A model generated the notes under the pieces. It had not been told where the DNA came from. It made no database searches and saw only the letters and a program-made list of their open reading frames with translations. From contig NZ_AP018694.1 of assembly GCF_009689585.1 (NCBI RefSeq), positions 4,827,501 to 4,891,500 of the forward strand: DNA of 64,000 bases, written 5' to 3'. Source of the DNA: Aquipluma nitroreducens. GTDB lineage: Bacteria; Bacteroidota; Bacteroidia; Bacteroidales; Prolixibacteraceae. Made by a program: the position numbers and the translations under genes. This document shows positions 35,037 to 44,864 of the stretch, in pieces (position 1 is the first letter of the stretch; each line of letters begins with the position of its first letter).

Positions 35037-36850
35037 GGTTCTTCGTCACATTTGGGGAAAATACCTTCGATTGAATATTGAATTAAATATCAGATAACCA
35101 GTGCATTAGATTGATATTTTCTTGATAATTAGACTGATATTTTCTATCTTTAAGTAATTTAATGACAGTTACTTATGAAGATATCCCGCCTAATTTGCTT
35201 ATCCAAATTTCGCATTAAGAATATAGAACATGATAATAATACGATCAAAATTTTCGCATCAATCAAGTCCAACCGATCCAAATGCCCTGATTGTGGTTTT
35301 CTCAGCAGTTCTGTTCATGATTTTTACCATCGAACGATATCTGATCTACCCGTATTTCAACATAATACCATACTCATTTTAAAGACACGGAAATTCAAAT
35401 GCAAAGATCCAACATGTCACCGCAAGGTATTTTCTGAACAGACGTCCCATCTGATGCGATACGCCAGAAGAACTGCCAGAGCATCGCAAATATTGGATTC
35501 TTTGTCAATTGAACTAACAGGAAAACTTGGAAGCATTCTATCTAAACAATTTTCAATTCCAGTTAGTCCTTCAACCGTCACCCGGATCGCTCTTAAACAG
35601 CAATTGCCAGAGATAAAGCAACCAAGAGTCCTTGGCATTGATGATTGGGCATACCGTAAGGGAGTGAGCTATGGAACAGTTTTAATTGACATGGAAACAT
35701 CCAGACCAATTGACTTATTATCATCAAGAGAAAGTGCCGATTTAAAGGGATGGTTAGCCCAATATCCTGATGCCGAAATAGTGACCCGAGATCGTTCAGG
35801 TGCCTATTCTTCGGCCATTAATGAAGTTTGTCCGGATGCAATTCAAATTGCGGATCGATTCCATTTATTAATGAATTTATCTGATGCCTTAGATAAATAC
35901 TTCAAAAGTATAAGTAAAGAGATAAGAAGGGTAATAACAGAAAAAACGGATGAAATATTAACGATGTCTGCCAATACTGATCTATTTAATGCTGAGTCGG
36001 TTAAAGGCTTCCTGTCCCGGCAAGTTCCCGCAGAACCTAAAGAAATCAAAGTCGACCAACGGCTGGATACCTTCAAAAAAGTTAAAGAACTTCAATCAAA
36101 CGGAACTCCACTGAAAAGAATTTCAAAAATCTTAAATATTAGTCGTAACACGGTACGATCCTATTTCATTCAGGAAACCTTATCACCCAGGATTCGCCGA
36201 AGATCGATCAACATTGATTTATTTACCAGTTATATTTTGTCCCGATTAAATATGGAGGGATATAAAAAGAAGGATATATTCGATGAAATTGTTCAGCTTG
36301 GATATAACGGCGGTAGCACACAAGCGTATTCTTACATCAACAAAATAAAGTTGGAGTATAGCCTTACCACATTAGATAACGCCAAGATTCAACAAAGAAT
36401 GATCCCTTATATCAAACCTCTAAGCTCTAGGAAATTGGCCAAATATATTGGCGGATCTCTATCAGACATTGAAGACACCGACGAAAGAATCTGCATGAAA
36501 GCCCTAATTGACAATGTTCCTGAACTTCAAATTGTCAGGAGGTTAGTCCTGATTTTTCGAACTATGCTTAAAAGAAGAAGTGGTAACATTAAAAGATGGA
36601 TTGGTTTCATAAAACGATCAAAACGAAAGCTATATGGACTGAAAACATTTGCCAACGGCTTACTATTCGATATTAAGGCTGTTGAAAATGGCATACGTTT
36701 GCCCTGGAGCAATGGAGCAGTTGAAGGTCATGTGAACCGGATCAAGAGCATTAAGCGCCAAATGTATGGCAGGGCAGGTTTTGAACTATTGCGAAGGAAG
36801 GTGATTCTATCTCAAACCGGATAATTAATCCCCAAATGTGACGAAGAACC
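35037..36850. mobile_element. ISL3-family insertion sequence with 8-bp target duplication
   Basis: Perfect 22-bp terminal inverted repeats (35037-35058 starting ggttcttcgtcac, and 36829-36850) bound a single transposase gene. Directly outside lie identical copies of tttaaatt (35029-35036 and 36851-36858), the 8-bp duplication expected for ISL3. The target is the internal end-repeat region of the IS21 element, so this insertion is later than the IS21. It appears intact. Confidence 0.95.
35175..36824 (+). CDS. ISL3-family transposase
   Basis: A 549-residue transposase. The N-terminal zinc-binding part shows CPDCGFLSSSVHDFYH and RKFKCKDPTCHRKVF. The DDE domain has LGIDDWAYRKGVSYGTVLID, VTRDRSGAYSSAINEVCPDA and, at the end, the Glu in NGAVEGHVNRIKSIKRQMYG. 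A helix-turn-helix-like segment (LKRISKILNISRNTVRSYF) lies in the middle. It is full-length and lies between the inverted repeats, so it may be active. Confidence 0.95.
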   Translation: MKISRLICLSKFRIKNIEHDNNTIKIFASIKSNRSKCPDCGFLSSSVHDFYHRTISDLPVFQHNTILILKTRKFKCKDPTCHRKVFSEQTSHLMRYARRTARASQILDSLSIELTGKLGSILSKQFSIPVSPSTVTRIALKQQLPEIKQPRVLGIDDWAYRKGVSYGTVLIDMETSRPIDLLSSRESADLKGWLAQYPDAEIVTRDRSGAYSSAINEVCPDAIQIADRFHLLMNLSDALDKYFKSISKEIRRVITEKTDEILTMSANTDLFNAESVKGFLSRQVPAEPKEIKVDQRLDTFKKVKELQSNGTPLKRISKILNISRNTVRSYFIQETLSPRIRRRSINIDLFTSYILSRLNMEGYKKKDIFDEIVQLGYNGGSTQAYSYINKIKLEYSLTTLDNAKIQQRMIPYIKPLSSRKLAKYIGGSLSDIEDTDERICMKALIDNVPELQIVRRLVLIFRTMLKRRSGNIKRWIGFIKRSKRKLYGLKTFANGLLFDIKAVENGIRLPWSNGAVEGHVNRIKSIKRQMYGRAGFELLRRKVILSQTG

Positions 36851-36952
36851 TTTAAATTGACCATGCGTTGCCGATTTAAATTGACCACCTAAAAATACCA
36901 TCTAAGAACTACCTTTTTTCAATGTCGTAATTGATATTCAAAATTGTAAAAA

Positions 36953-37690
36953 TTATTCCTTGTTGATACTTTTTTTCTTTCTCATTGATTCTCCGTGTAA
37001 TTCGATGCGGTGAGCTTGATGAATCAGCCTGTCCAATACTGCATCAGCAATGGTTTTTTCTCCAATAATATCATACCATCCCTGAACCGGTATTTGTGAA
37101 GTAACGATAATGGAACCCTTATTGTGTCGGTCTTCAATGATTTCCAATAGCGTTATCCTGTTTTGACTATCGAGTGCCTGGAGTCCAAAATCATCGAGTA
37201 TAATAACATCCTGCCTTTCGATTTTCGCTAGCTCCTTCAAGTATGAGCCATCGGCTTTTGCCATTTTTAACCTGGAAAACAACTTCGATGTATTGAAGTA
37301 ATTTACCCGGTAGCCCTGGATACATGCCTGATAACCCAGTGCCGTTGCCAAATAACTTTTACCCACGCCGGTACTTCCTGTGATTAAAACGTTCTCGTTC
37401 TTCTCTACGAACTCACACTCTCCAAGTCGTAAAATAAGGTTGCGTTCCAGGTTTCGTGATTGATCGAAAGTGATGCTTTCGATGTTTGATTTGTAATGGA
37501 ACTTGGCATTTCTAATTAGTCTCTCTATTTTTCGGTTGTGACGTTCGTCCCATTCTGCATCAATAATCATGGACACAAACTGATCGATGGTGTAATGGTC
37601 TGTTTTTCCGGTTTCGACAGCAGTTTTAAATGCACCATGCATTCCGGAGAGTTTCATTTGTCTCATTTTTGTCAACGTTGATTCATTCAT
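36953..37690 (-). CDS. istB: IS21 helper ATPase IstB
   Basis: A 245-residue AAA+ protein of the DnaA/DnaC type with Walker A ITGSTGVGKSYLATALGY and Walker B VIILDDFGLQALD, followed by an Arg-containing sensor (GSIIVTSQIPVQGWYD and LDRLIHQAHRIEL). IstB helps the IstA transposase choose and capture target DNA. It starts 18 bases after istA, as is usual, and is full-length. Confidence 0.95.
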   Translation of the reverse strand: MNESTLTKMRQMKLSGMHGAFKTAVETGKTDHYTIDQFVSMIIDAEWDERHNRKIERLIRNAKFHYKSNIESITFDQSRNLERNLILRLGECEFVEKNENVLITGSTGVGKSYLATALGYQACIQGYRVNYFNTSKLFSRLKMAKADGSYLKELAKIERQDVIILDDFGLQALDSQNRITLLEIIEDRHNKGSIIVTSQIPVQGWYDIIGEKTIADAVLDRLIHQAHRIELHGESMRKKKSINKE

Positions 37691-37708
37691 AATAATTTGA
37701 TTTTAAGT

Positions 37709-39268
37709 TTATTTGTAATAGTTCTTCCCTCGTATGTTGTTGTGTTCGGGCAATTCCGGATCTTCTGTTGTCTCACCCTTGATCATATCCAGGTTGTTTT
37801 CCAGGATGTTTTGTATGGCTTTAAAACTGTAGGTTCCAAAGTCAAGAGCACGTTTGCAGGCATTGATAAGTCTTTGTTTGCCAACCTTTTTCTCAAACGA
37901 AAGTATCCCCATGCAACTTTTAAACGCCTGCTCAGGATGGTTTCGGCTTTCAATGATCTTAAAGATATATTCCCCGGCAACCGGGTCAATACTGTTTGCC
38001 CAATTGATAAACCGGGGGGCAGTCCAATCGGTTACAAATTGATGGGTGCTCGCTAAATGTTCGGGTGTGGTTGTGTAGCTGTAAAGTGCGTAGTCCCGGG
38101 GATGGGTAGCCAACCGATTGTATTTAAAGTAAATCTCGACCGTTGTTCTGGTGTACATCACCTTCACCTTTTTGCGGATGTATTGGTACGGCACGCTATA
38201 AAAATGTTTGTCGCAACTAAGCTGCACATGACCATTTTGCATGACCGTTGCCTGTGCCTGATACTTGATCTCAAAGCGTTGGATGGGCAGTGGCGACAGT
38301 TTGCCCTTCTCGATGTCATTGTATAGCTCAAAACGTGTGTATGGACGACCGGTGAGCTTTTTGTTGTTGTGTGCATCCAACAGGTCGCCGATGCGATCGT
38401 TCAGTTCCGCAAGGGAGAAAAACGTTTCGTCCTTCAGTGCAGCATAAATCCTGCGGTATAGTATTTTAACAGCACCTTCAACTAACGATTTGTCCCGTGG
38501 TTTATAAGCTCTGGCTGGTAGAATAGTGGTTTCGTAATGTTCTGCCAGATCTGCCAGTGTTTCGTTGATGGTGGGCTCAAAACGGCTGCTTTTTATCACC
38601 GCTGACTTTAGATTGTCCGGAACAATTGCTGCCGGAACGCCTTCAAAAAAACGCATGGCATTTTCTACCGATACAACAAAATCTTCCTTCTTTTGGCTGG
38701 CCGTGGCTTCGGCATAGGTATATTGACTTGCCCCCAAAATGGCAACAAAAAACTCAACTTCGGTAATCTCTCCGGTGTCTTTATCCGCGATTGAAAGCTT
38801 TTTCCCGGCATAATCAACATACATCTTGTCGCCAGCCTTGTGGTTCATGTGCATCACCGGATTTACCTTCTTTCCCCACAGTTTGTAATACTCCCGGAAC
38901 TGAGAGTTTTGATAGCCATCAGGATGCTTTTTGATGTATTCTTCCCACATCCCATAGGAGGTAACACCAACTTTTTTGAGTTCCCGTTCCATGTACGGGA
39001 AAAAGTCATAAAGCTTTTGCACCCGGGCGCTGATGGGTTCATCGGTTTGGTGAGAGAACAGCGTTTCAAGTTCAAGATCAGTCTTTTGATTGATCTGGTC
39101 AAGGGTCAGTCCTTGTACTTCAAAAAGGGAAATGTATTTTTTTACAGTGTTCCTCGATAAGGATAAGTATTGGCTTATAAATAGCTTACTTTTTCCACCG
39201 CAATGAAATTTAATTGCTTTTCTAATCTTACTCATGTCCGTTAATTTATTTGCCATAATCCGTTCCAT
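37709..39268 (-). CDS. istA: IS21 transposase IstA
   Basis: A 519-residue protein. It has an N-terminal helix-turn-helix (LFISQYLSLSRNTVKKYI) and the DDE/rve core (DKMYVDYAGKKL, AIVPDNLKSAVIK, KSLVEGAVKILYRRIYA) with Asp, Asp and Glu. The C-terminal beta domain (MQNGHVQLSCDKHFYSVPYQ) follows. ATG 39268 is used. An alternative start lies four codons later. It is full-length and paired with istB, so the IS21 element may have been active before its left end was hit by the ISL3. Confidence 0.95.
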   Translation of the reverse strand: MERIMANKLTDMSKIRKAIKFHCGGKSKLFISQYLSLSRNTVKKYISLFEVQGLTLDQINQKTDLELETLFSHQTDEPISARVQKLYDFFPYMERELKKVGVTSYGMWEEYIKKHPDGYQNSQFREYYKLWGKKVNPVMHMNHKAGDKMYVDYAGKKLSIADKDTGEITEVEFFVAILGASQYTYAEATASQKKEDFVVSVENAMRFFEGVPAAIVPDNLKSAVIKSSRFEPTINETLADLAEHYETTILPARAYKPRDKSLVEGAVKILYRRIYAALKDETFFSLAELNDRIGDLLDAHNNKKLTGRPYTRFELYNDIEKGKLSPLPIQRFEIKYQAQATVMQNGHVQLSCDKHFYSVPYQYIRKKVKVMYTRTTVEIYFKYNRLATHPRDYALYSYTTTPEHLASTHQFVTDWTAPRFINWANSIDPVAGEYIFKIIESRNHPEQAFKSCMGILSFEKKVGKQRLINACKRALDFGTYSFKAIQNILENNLDMIKGETTEDPELPEHNNIRGKNYYK

Positions 39269-39316
39269 TTTTGAACGAAAGTATGGGTAACGACATGAAA
39301 AAAAGTAAGCGTTTTA

Positions 39317-39419
39317 GGTGGTCAGTTTGCGTCGGCAAAGGGTGGTCAATTTGCGTCGGCAACCGGTGGTCACTTTGCTCCGAAACTGGTGGTCAATTTA
39401 AACTGGAAATGGGTGGTCA
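39317..39419. repeat. Five ggtggtca transposase-binding repeats at the IS21 right end
   Basis: Copies start at 39317 (ggtggtca), 39341, 39365, 39388 and 39412. The spacings are 24, 24, 23 and 24 bases, so they lie on about the same face of the DNA every two turns. The left end carries the matching inverted set. Confidence 0.85.
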
Positions 39420-39424
39420 ATTTC

Positions 39425-39733
39425 ACCGTTTTTTCCAATGAAGATACTGCTCACACCATTACTTCTGACAACGGTTCTGTGTTCGCACAACATGAACTAA
39501 TTGCAAAAAAACTGAATGCAGATTTCTATTTTGCACACCCATATTCTTCCTGAGAAATGGGACTAAATGAATATACAAACAAGCTAATCAAGCAATTTTC
39601 AATTAAAGGAAGCAATTTCGATTTATATGATAGTGAATATATAAAACTGGTAAAGAATAAGATAAATCGAAGACCAAGAGAAAAATTAAAATTTCAAACC
39701 CCTTCTAAAATATTTTTTGCAGCTTTGAAATGA
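39425..39733 (+). pseudogene. C-terminal remnant of an IS30-family transposase
   Basis: The frame reads TAHTITSDNGSVFAQHELIA, KLNADFYFAHPYSS, then a stop (tga for the usual tgg at 39551), EMGLNEYTNKLIKQF and NRRPREKLKFQTPSKIFFAA. This is the DDE end of IS30 transposases, where HPYSSWERGLNEN is standard. The N-terminal half is missing. It abuts the right end of the IS21 element, while the left end abuts the integrase, so the flanks were not originally contiguous. Confidence 0.85.
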
Positions 39734-39802
39734 TTTATCGCATTTGTGACTTGAATCTACGATAAAAAAATAAATTTAACAAGGTATCAAAAGAAAATAT
39801 CT

Positions 39803-39810
39803 TATATTTG
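39803..39810 (+). promoter_or_regulatory. Probable -7 box of the EamA transporter gene
   Basis: TATATTTG lies 25 bases before ATG 39835 and is the first promoter-like signal after the mobile element region. Confidence 0.6.
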
Positions 39811-39834
39811 CCTTCGAAAAATAAATTATTTCTT

Positions 39835-40698
39835 ATGAAAGCTTCTCGTTCTTGGTTGTTTTTCGCTATTATTACTACGGTGTTTTGGGGCGTTTGGGGA
39901 GCCTTAATTGAAGTGCCTCAAAAGGCCGGATTTCCGCCAACACTGGGATATATTGTGTGGGCATTTACCATGATTCCTTGTGCCTTAGTCGCTATGTATT
40001 TAATCGATTGGAAGATTGAAACCGATAAACGATCTGTTTTTTTAGGATCAGCCATTGGTTTGCTTGGTGCTGGTGGTCAGTTATTGCTTTTCGAGGCATT
40101 GCTTCAAGGTACAGCCTACATTATTTTCCCGTTTATCTCGCTGTATCCTATTCTAACCATTTTATTATCAGTAGTTATTTTGAAGGAGAAAACCAATCTG
40201 CTGAAATGGATTGGAATAGGAACTGCACTCGTCGCTATCTATTTTCTTTCCTATCAGGAACCTGGCTCATCCGATTCACGTGGATATCTATGGCTGGTTC
40301 TTTCCTTATTTGTGTTCGTGGCCTGGGGTTTACAGGCATATGTGATGAAATTCTCAAATGAAACCATGAAAGCCGAGAGCATCTTCTTTTATATGGCAGT
40401 AACGGCTCTTGTCCTTTCCCCATTTGCCTGGTGGATGACTGATTTTAGTCAACCAATTAACTGGGGGTTCAAAGGTCCTTATCTGGCTGCATTGGTGCAT
40501 GTTTTGAATTCTGTTGGTGCGCTGATGCTTGTTTACGCGCTTCGATACGGAAAAGCCATTATTGTGGTGCCGCTAACGGGACTGGCGCCGGTTATTACAA
40601 TTGTACTTTCACTTATATTATACAGTGTCATGCCCGGATCGATGCTTATGATCGGATTGGTATTTGCAGTAGTAGCTATTGCAATCCTGTCTTTCTGA
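39835..40698 (+). CDS. EamA/DMT-family membrane transporter
   Basis: From ATG 39835 the protein has 287 residues and about ten hydrophobic segments, in two EamA halves. Landmarks are FWGVWGALIEVPQKAGF, PFISLYPILTILLSVVILKE and PLTGLAPVITIVLSLILY. DMT proteins move a wide range of small metabolites. Its position before a sugar permease and a sugar kinase suggests a carbohydrate, but the specificity is not known. A TTG at 39808 that would extend the frame overlaps the promoter box. Confidence 0.8.
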   Translation: MKASRSWLFFAIITTVFWGVWGALIEVPQKAGFPPTLGYIVWAFTMIPCALVAMYLIDWKIETDKRSVFLGSAIGLLGAGGQLLLFEALLQGTAYIIFPFISLYPILTILLSVVILKEKTNLLKWIGIGTALVAIYFLSYQEPGSSDSRGYLWLVLSLFVFVAWGLQAYVMKFSNETMKAESIFFYMAVTALVLSPFAWWMTDFSQPINWGFKGPYLAALVHVLNSVGALMLVYALRYGKAIIVVPLTGLAPVITIVLSLILYSVMPGSMLMIGLVFAVVAIAILSF

Positions 40699-40794
40699 TC
40701 TATGTTTCAATTCAAAAAAGAATCACATTCTCTCCTGAAATCGGAAATGAATGTTTCGAATTACATTTTTCACTATCAAATTACACTTAAGAAA

Positions 40795-42048
40795 ATGACG
40801 AATAAACAATCCTCGCAAGGTGAAAACACCTTGATAATTCCACTACTCATTGTAGGTGTTTTGTTTTTTGTAATTGGTTTTGGAGTCGGAATTAGTGGAT
40901 TTCTAACTCCTTTTCTTCGGGATGCATTAAACCTCTCTGTGACTGAATCCTATTTAGTGACGGCGGCAATTTTTTCAGCCTTTGTTGTTTTTGGGGCACC
41001 TGCAGGTTGGGTTATTAAGAAAGTAGGTTATAAAATGAGTATGCTCATTGCCTTTTTTATTATGGCACTTGGCATGATCCTTTTTGTGCCATCAGCAAAT
41101 ATGGCCAGTTTTCCAATTTTTTTACTGGCCTTATTCATCGGTGGTATTGGGAATACTTTATTGCAGGCAGCAGTTAATCCATATGTTACCATTATTGGTC
41201 CACACGAAAGTGCAGCCATGCGCATGTGTTTAATGGGTATCATGAATAAGCTGGCCTGGTGGATGGGACCCTTATTTCTGGGCTTATTTCTTGATTTGAA
41301 AAATGTTCAGTTAAGTCAGGTGTCCTTTCCTTTTTACATCGTGACCGGAATTCTGGTAGCCTTGGGAATATTCATGTATTTTGTTCCGCTTCCAGAAGTG
41401 AAGGCTGCCGGCGAGGATGAAAATGATGCAAGTTCAGCAAGTGTTTATGCTGCCGGAAGAAAAAGTGTTTTTCAGATGCCTCATTTGTTATTGGGCGTAT
41501 TTGCTCTGTTTTTATATGTTGGGGTTGAAACCATCCCCATGGTTTCGATCATTGGTTTTGCCAAAGCCGTATTTGGTGAGGGAATGACCAATCCGGCCGG
41601 ATATGCCAAATATGTTCCAATTGGCATGTTTGTAGGTTATGTTTTTGGAGTGATCATGATTCCAAAATTACTTTCCCAGACAACGGCTCTGAAATTATTT
41701 GCTGTAATTGGTATTATATCTTCCTTTTGTGTCATTTTTCTACCCGGTGAAATGGGGATTTACAGCTTGGTCGCAATTGGTTTTGCCAATTCAATTATGT
41801 GGGGAGCAATCTGGCCGCTGGCCATTGCCGATTTAGGCAAGTTCACAAAAACCGGTGCTTCTTTGCTTGTCATGGGAATTGTAGGAGGGGCGATATTGCC
41901 TTTAATCTTTGGCTTTCTGGTCGATCTTTTTAAAACCGGCGAAATTTCGTCAGTCAGCGATTATCAAAACGCCTATTGGATATTTATTCCTGCTTACCTG
42001 TTTATCCTTTATTTTGGAACTTGGGGATATCAAATCAGAAGAAAATAG
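40795..42048 (+). CDS. FHS-family sugar permease (NagP/FucP-like MFS)
   Basis: From ATG 40795 the protein has 417 residues and about twelve hydrophobic segments. The signature LLQAAVNPYVTIIGPHESAA and the early GFLTPFLRDALNLSV are typical of the fucose-galactose-glucose/GlcNAc (FHS) branch of the MFS, which includes NagP. In this setting (NahK-like kinase downstream and GlcNAc genes nearby) it may carry GlcNAc or GalNAc. Open frame extends to 40702, but the upstream residues are not membrane-like. Confidence 0.82.
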   Translation: MTNKQSSQGENTLIIPLLIVGVLFFVIGFGVGISGFLTPFLRDALNLSVTESYLVTAAIFSAFVVFGAPAGWVIKKVGYKMSMLIAFFIMALGMILFVPSANMASFPIFLLALFIGGIGNTLLQAAVNPYVTIIGPHESAAMRMCLMGIMNKLAWWMGPLFLGLFLDLKNVQLSQVSFPFYIVTGILVALGIFMYFVPLPEVKAAGEDENDASSASVYAAGRKSVFQMPHLLLGVFALFLYVGVETIPMVSIIGFAKAVFGEGMTNPAGYAKYVPIGMFVGYVFGVIMIPKLLSQTTALKLFAVIGIISSFCVIFLPGEMGIYSLVAIGFANSIMWGAIWPLAIADLGKFTKTGASLLVMGIVGGAILPLIFGFLVDLFKTGEISSVSDYQNAYWIFIPAYLFILYFGTWGYQIRRK

Positions 42049-42087
42049 AATTTGTCGCATAGTCAATTAATAATAATATTTGAAGTT

Positions 42088-43170
42088 ATGAAAGAGTTGA
42101 TATCAATCGTAAATAAATTTTTACAAGGAGCTGAAGTTCAGGAGATCTCTGTATTTGGCGAAGGACATATAAACATCACCTATCGGGTCGCTCTTAAAAG
42201 TGAGCCCAAAGAGTATGTTTTGCAAAAGATAAATCACCACATTTTTAAAGATGTTGATCTTTTACAGAACAATATAAAACGCATAACCGATCACATTCGT
42301 CAAAAATTGGCGGATGCAGGTGAAAACGATCTCGAACGTAAAACGTTGACGATCATTCTGACTTTGGATGAGAAATTATTTTATTTTGATGATGAGAATT
42401 ACTGGCGAATGACCTTGTTAATTCCTGAAGCCAAAACATTCGAGGCGATTACTCCTGAATATGCTTTTCATGCGGGGAAAGCTTTTGGAAATTTCCAGGC
42501 CATGCTAGCAGATATTCCCGGAGAACCACTTGGCGAAACGATTCCAAACTTTCACAACATGGAATCCCGCCTTGCTTCCTTCCGCGAGGCAGTAAAGAAT
42601 GATTCAGCTGGCCGATTAATCAAGGTGAAGGATTTGGTTCAAGAGATTGAAAAACGTGCCGACGAAATGTGTTCGTGTGAACGATTATTCAGGGAAGGTA
42701 AATTGCCGAAACGAATCAATCATTGCGATACCAAAGTGAATAATATGTTGTTCGACGAATCAGGCAAAGTGCTTTGTGTGATCGATCTCGACACGGCCAT
42801 GCCCGGTTTTGTGATGTCCGACTTCGGCGATTTCATGCGTTCAGCCGGAAACACCGGAAAAGAGGATGACGCCGATTTACAAAATGTTTCTTTCAACATG
42901 GAAATATTCAAGTCATATACTCAAGGCTACCTTCAGGAAGCAAAAAAATTTCTGAGTCCAATTGAAGTTGAGATGTTACCATTTGGAGCTAAATTAATCA
43001 CTTACATGCAGGTAACCCGTTTTCTGGCCGATTATCTCAACGGAGATACCTATTACAAAATCAGCTTTCCGGAACATAATTTACAGCGTACAAAAGCACA
43101 GTTTAAATTGCTGCAGAGCATTGAGGAATACTATTCTGAAATGCTGAATTATATTGCGGCATTAGTTTAG
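42088..43170 (+). CDS. APH-type sugar kinase, N-acetylhexosamine 1-kinase-like
   Basis: From ATG 42088 the protein is 360 residues with the aminoglycoside phosphotransferase/choline kinase fold. It has a Gly-rich loop (FGEGHINITYRV), an ATP-binding Lys in VLQKINHH, the Brenner motif HCDTKVNN (about 212-219, catalytic Asp214) and the metal-binding VIDLDT (about 232-236). NahK of this fold phosphorylates GlcNAc or GalNAc at C1. The neighbouring FHS permease and amino-sugar genes fit that role, but other sugars are possible. Confidence 0.75.
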   Translation: MKELISIVNKFLQGAEVQEISVFGEGHINITYRVALKSEPKEYVLQKINHHIFKDVDLLQNNIKRITDHIRQKLADAGENDLERKTLTIILTLDEKLFYFDDENYWRMTLLIPEAKTFEAITPEYAFHAGKAFGNFQAMLADIPGEPLGETIPNFHNMESRLASFREAVKNDSAGRLIKVKDLVQEIEKRADEMCSCERLFREGKLPKRINHCDTKVNNMLFDESGKVLCVIDLDTAMPGFVMSDFGDFMRSAGNTGKEDDADLQNVSFNMEIFKSYTQGYLQEAKKFLSPIEVEMLPFGAKLITYMQVTRFLADYLNGDTYYKISFPEHNLQRTKAQFKLLQSIEEYYSEMLNYIAALV

Positions 43171-43620
43171 ACAAATCGAAAACCTGTTTGTTCGGGATTT
43201 GAATGGATTGCCAGTCAGTACAGGGAACTGCCAGTTTTAAATTCATAGTGATGGAATTAATTTCTCCAAGTAAATCAGGTTCGAAGTTCACTTTAAACTC
43301 AACATAATTGATGAATGGGCTGTGTCGCAAGCCTTTCCGGCCATCAAATTCAATAACTCATGCAGGAGAGCAGTTTTATTAGTGAGGTATCGCTGAACGA
43401 AAATACATTCAGATAGGTGTAAGTTGATTTTACAATCGATTGCCAAAACACGGATGAAAAAGAAAGTCAAATAATTGCTGTAAAGGCAAAAATCAGCTTT
43501 TTTTAGTTGTGTTTTCATCCATGAATAATTTGTTTTTTAATTGCCGGATGGAACTCACATGTCGTTGGAAATTATTTTCATTGGTATTTGTGTTGACGCC
43601 AACATGTCCGTTTCATATTC
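43171..43620. other. Intergenic stretch with possible coding relics
   Basis: This 450-base gap lies between the kinase and the minus-strand GH27 relic. A minus frame at 43103-43330 gives YVEFKVNFEPDLLGEINSIT and similar, which looks protein-like but has no start and overlaps the kinase. The end nearest GH27 carries a dispersed repeat (see 43542-43613). No promoter or terminator was placed. Confidence 0.4.
43542..43613 (-). repeat. Dispersed repeat, copy 1 (inverted relative to 49906-49976)
   Basis: A perfect 21-base match (43542-43562, starting tgccggatggaac) to the reverse complement of 49956-49976 continues with weaker similarity for about 50 more bases (shared catgtt, accaatga and tatgaaacg). 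It lies directly downstream of the GH27 relic. Both copies can be read with a common short frame containing HVSSIRQ, so they may be relics of the same gene. Confidence 0.55.
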
Positions 43621-44864
43621 CTATTTGTATTGAAATACATTATGTGGCTTCATGGTTCCGACTATTTTTAAAATGACGACTCCATGAGCCGGAATTTCAA
43701 AACTTATCTTTTGATTTTCCGAATATGTAAAGTCTTTCTTCGCCCACAAATCGCGCATCGTATAGCCTTTTTTGGCAGCAATGCCGATTGAGTCGGGGTT
43801 AAAACTTATGGTTGCAGTTTTTTCAGACCTGTTCAGCAAAGCGACAGCAACTTTTCCGCTCATGGTCGAGATCAGCGGTTTAGCCCACACTTCCAGAACG
43901 CTGTTCTTTTTCAGACGCCGTGCCTGACAGACCAATGGATCCTGATTGAGTGCTATTACTTCTTCAAAGGTTAGGATTCCGATCGTTTCTTCTGACATGT
44001 TTCTCAAATCATTTCCGGCCAAAAGGGGTGAATTCATCATACACCACATGCTGAAGTGAGTTTTATCCTCTTCGTAACTCATGCCGCGTCCCACCTGAAG
44101 CATATCCATATCGTTCACGTGTCCGAGCGAAGCATATTTCCACAAATCGGCATTCAATTCAATGATATTTAGGATGCTTTTAAAAGTATTGTCAATATCT
44201 CCTGAAATGCGCCACGAATCTGCGAGATTTGTAGCCCATGTTCCAGGAAATTGCCATCTGCAAACATTGAAAACAACATCAGGATTTATTTCCCGAATGA
44301 TGTTCCCTATTTTAGTGTACTGTGTTTGCTCGTCAAGACCCATCCATTCACCTCCACACCAATCTACTTTTATGAAGTTGAACCCCAATCCTTAAGCACC
44401 ATGTTTAGGTCTTGATGTTCGTGTCCAAACAATCCACAGCCGGAACCGATTGTGTCTTTATCCCATTTGGAAGTACATGTGTTAATACCGGCATCCGAAT
44501 AAATTCCTGCTTTTAATCCTTTGAAATGGATATAGTCGGCAACTGCTTTCATCCCTTGGGGGAACTTTTTCAGATTTATCAGCAAATTCCCATTTTTATC
44601 GCGGCCTCCGAAATATCCATCGTCGATGTTGATGTAGGAATAACCTTCATCATGCATTCCTGTTGAGACCATAAAGTCTGCTTGTGATTGAATGGTTTTC
44701 TCATCAATTTTTACATGAAAGTTATTCCAGCTGGCCCATCCCATAATTGGTGTTTTTGGCCGGTTTCCAGATGTTATATTCTGACTTAAACCGAGGTCGG
44801 TAAAAAATAATATGGAGATTAAAATTGACATGAATGTTTTCCAGTTGACTTTTTTTGTTTTCAT
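43621..44864 (-). pseudogene. GH27 alpha-galactosidase-like gene with a frameshift
   Basis: The N-terminal frame (from ATG 44864) has a signal peptide ending GLSQ, then PIMGWASWNNF, YINIDDGYFGGRD and GIYSDAGINTC, and stops at 44370. The continuation in another frame (to 43621) has FIKVDWCGGEW with the nucleophile Asp, WRISGDI with the acid/base Asp and a C-terminal beta domain. One base appears to be missing in ggggttcaac near 44386. Joined, they give about 413 residues, the normal GH27 length. It could be a real inactivation or a sequencing error. GH27 enzymes cleave alpha-galactose or alpha-GalNAc. Confidence 0.85.

Larger units (their letters stand above)
35012..39419. mobile_element. IS21-family element, interrupted by an ISL3-family element
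   Basis: The element carries istA and istB on the minus strand. Its ends have repeated ggtggtca boxes: three at the left (35012, 36858 and 36882, the second slightly changed) and five at the right (39317 to 39419), each about 24 bases apart. Once the nested ISL3 and one copy of its target duplication are removed, the left boxes are also exactly 24 apart. Terminal similarity continues a few bases outward (cggt-aaa-tgaccaccc), so the true ends may be near 35003 and 39428. The outer flanks do not show a matching target duplication. Confidence 0.85.

Noticed and set aside
39317-39419. CRISPR-like array of repeats every 24 bases
   Set aside because: The repeats are only 8-10 bases, the spacers vary little, and they match the inverted set at the other end of the IS21 element, so they are transposase sites.
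43103-43330. Minus-strand frame with protein-like composition
   Set aside because: It overlaps the end of the kinase gene and has no clear family. At most it is a relic, so it is only mentioned with the intergenic stretch.
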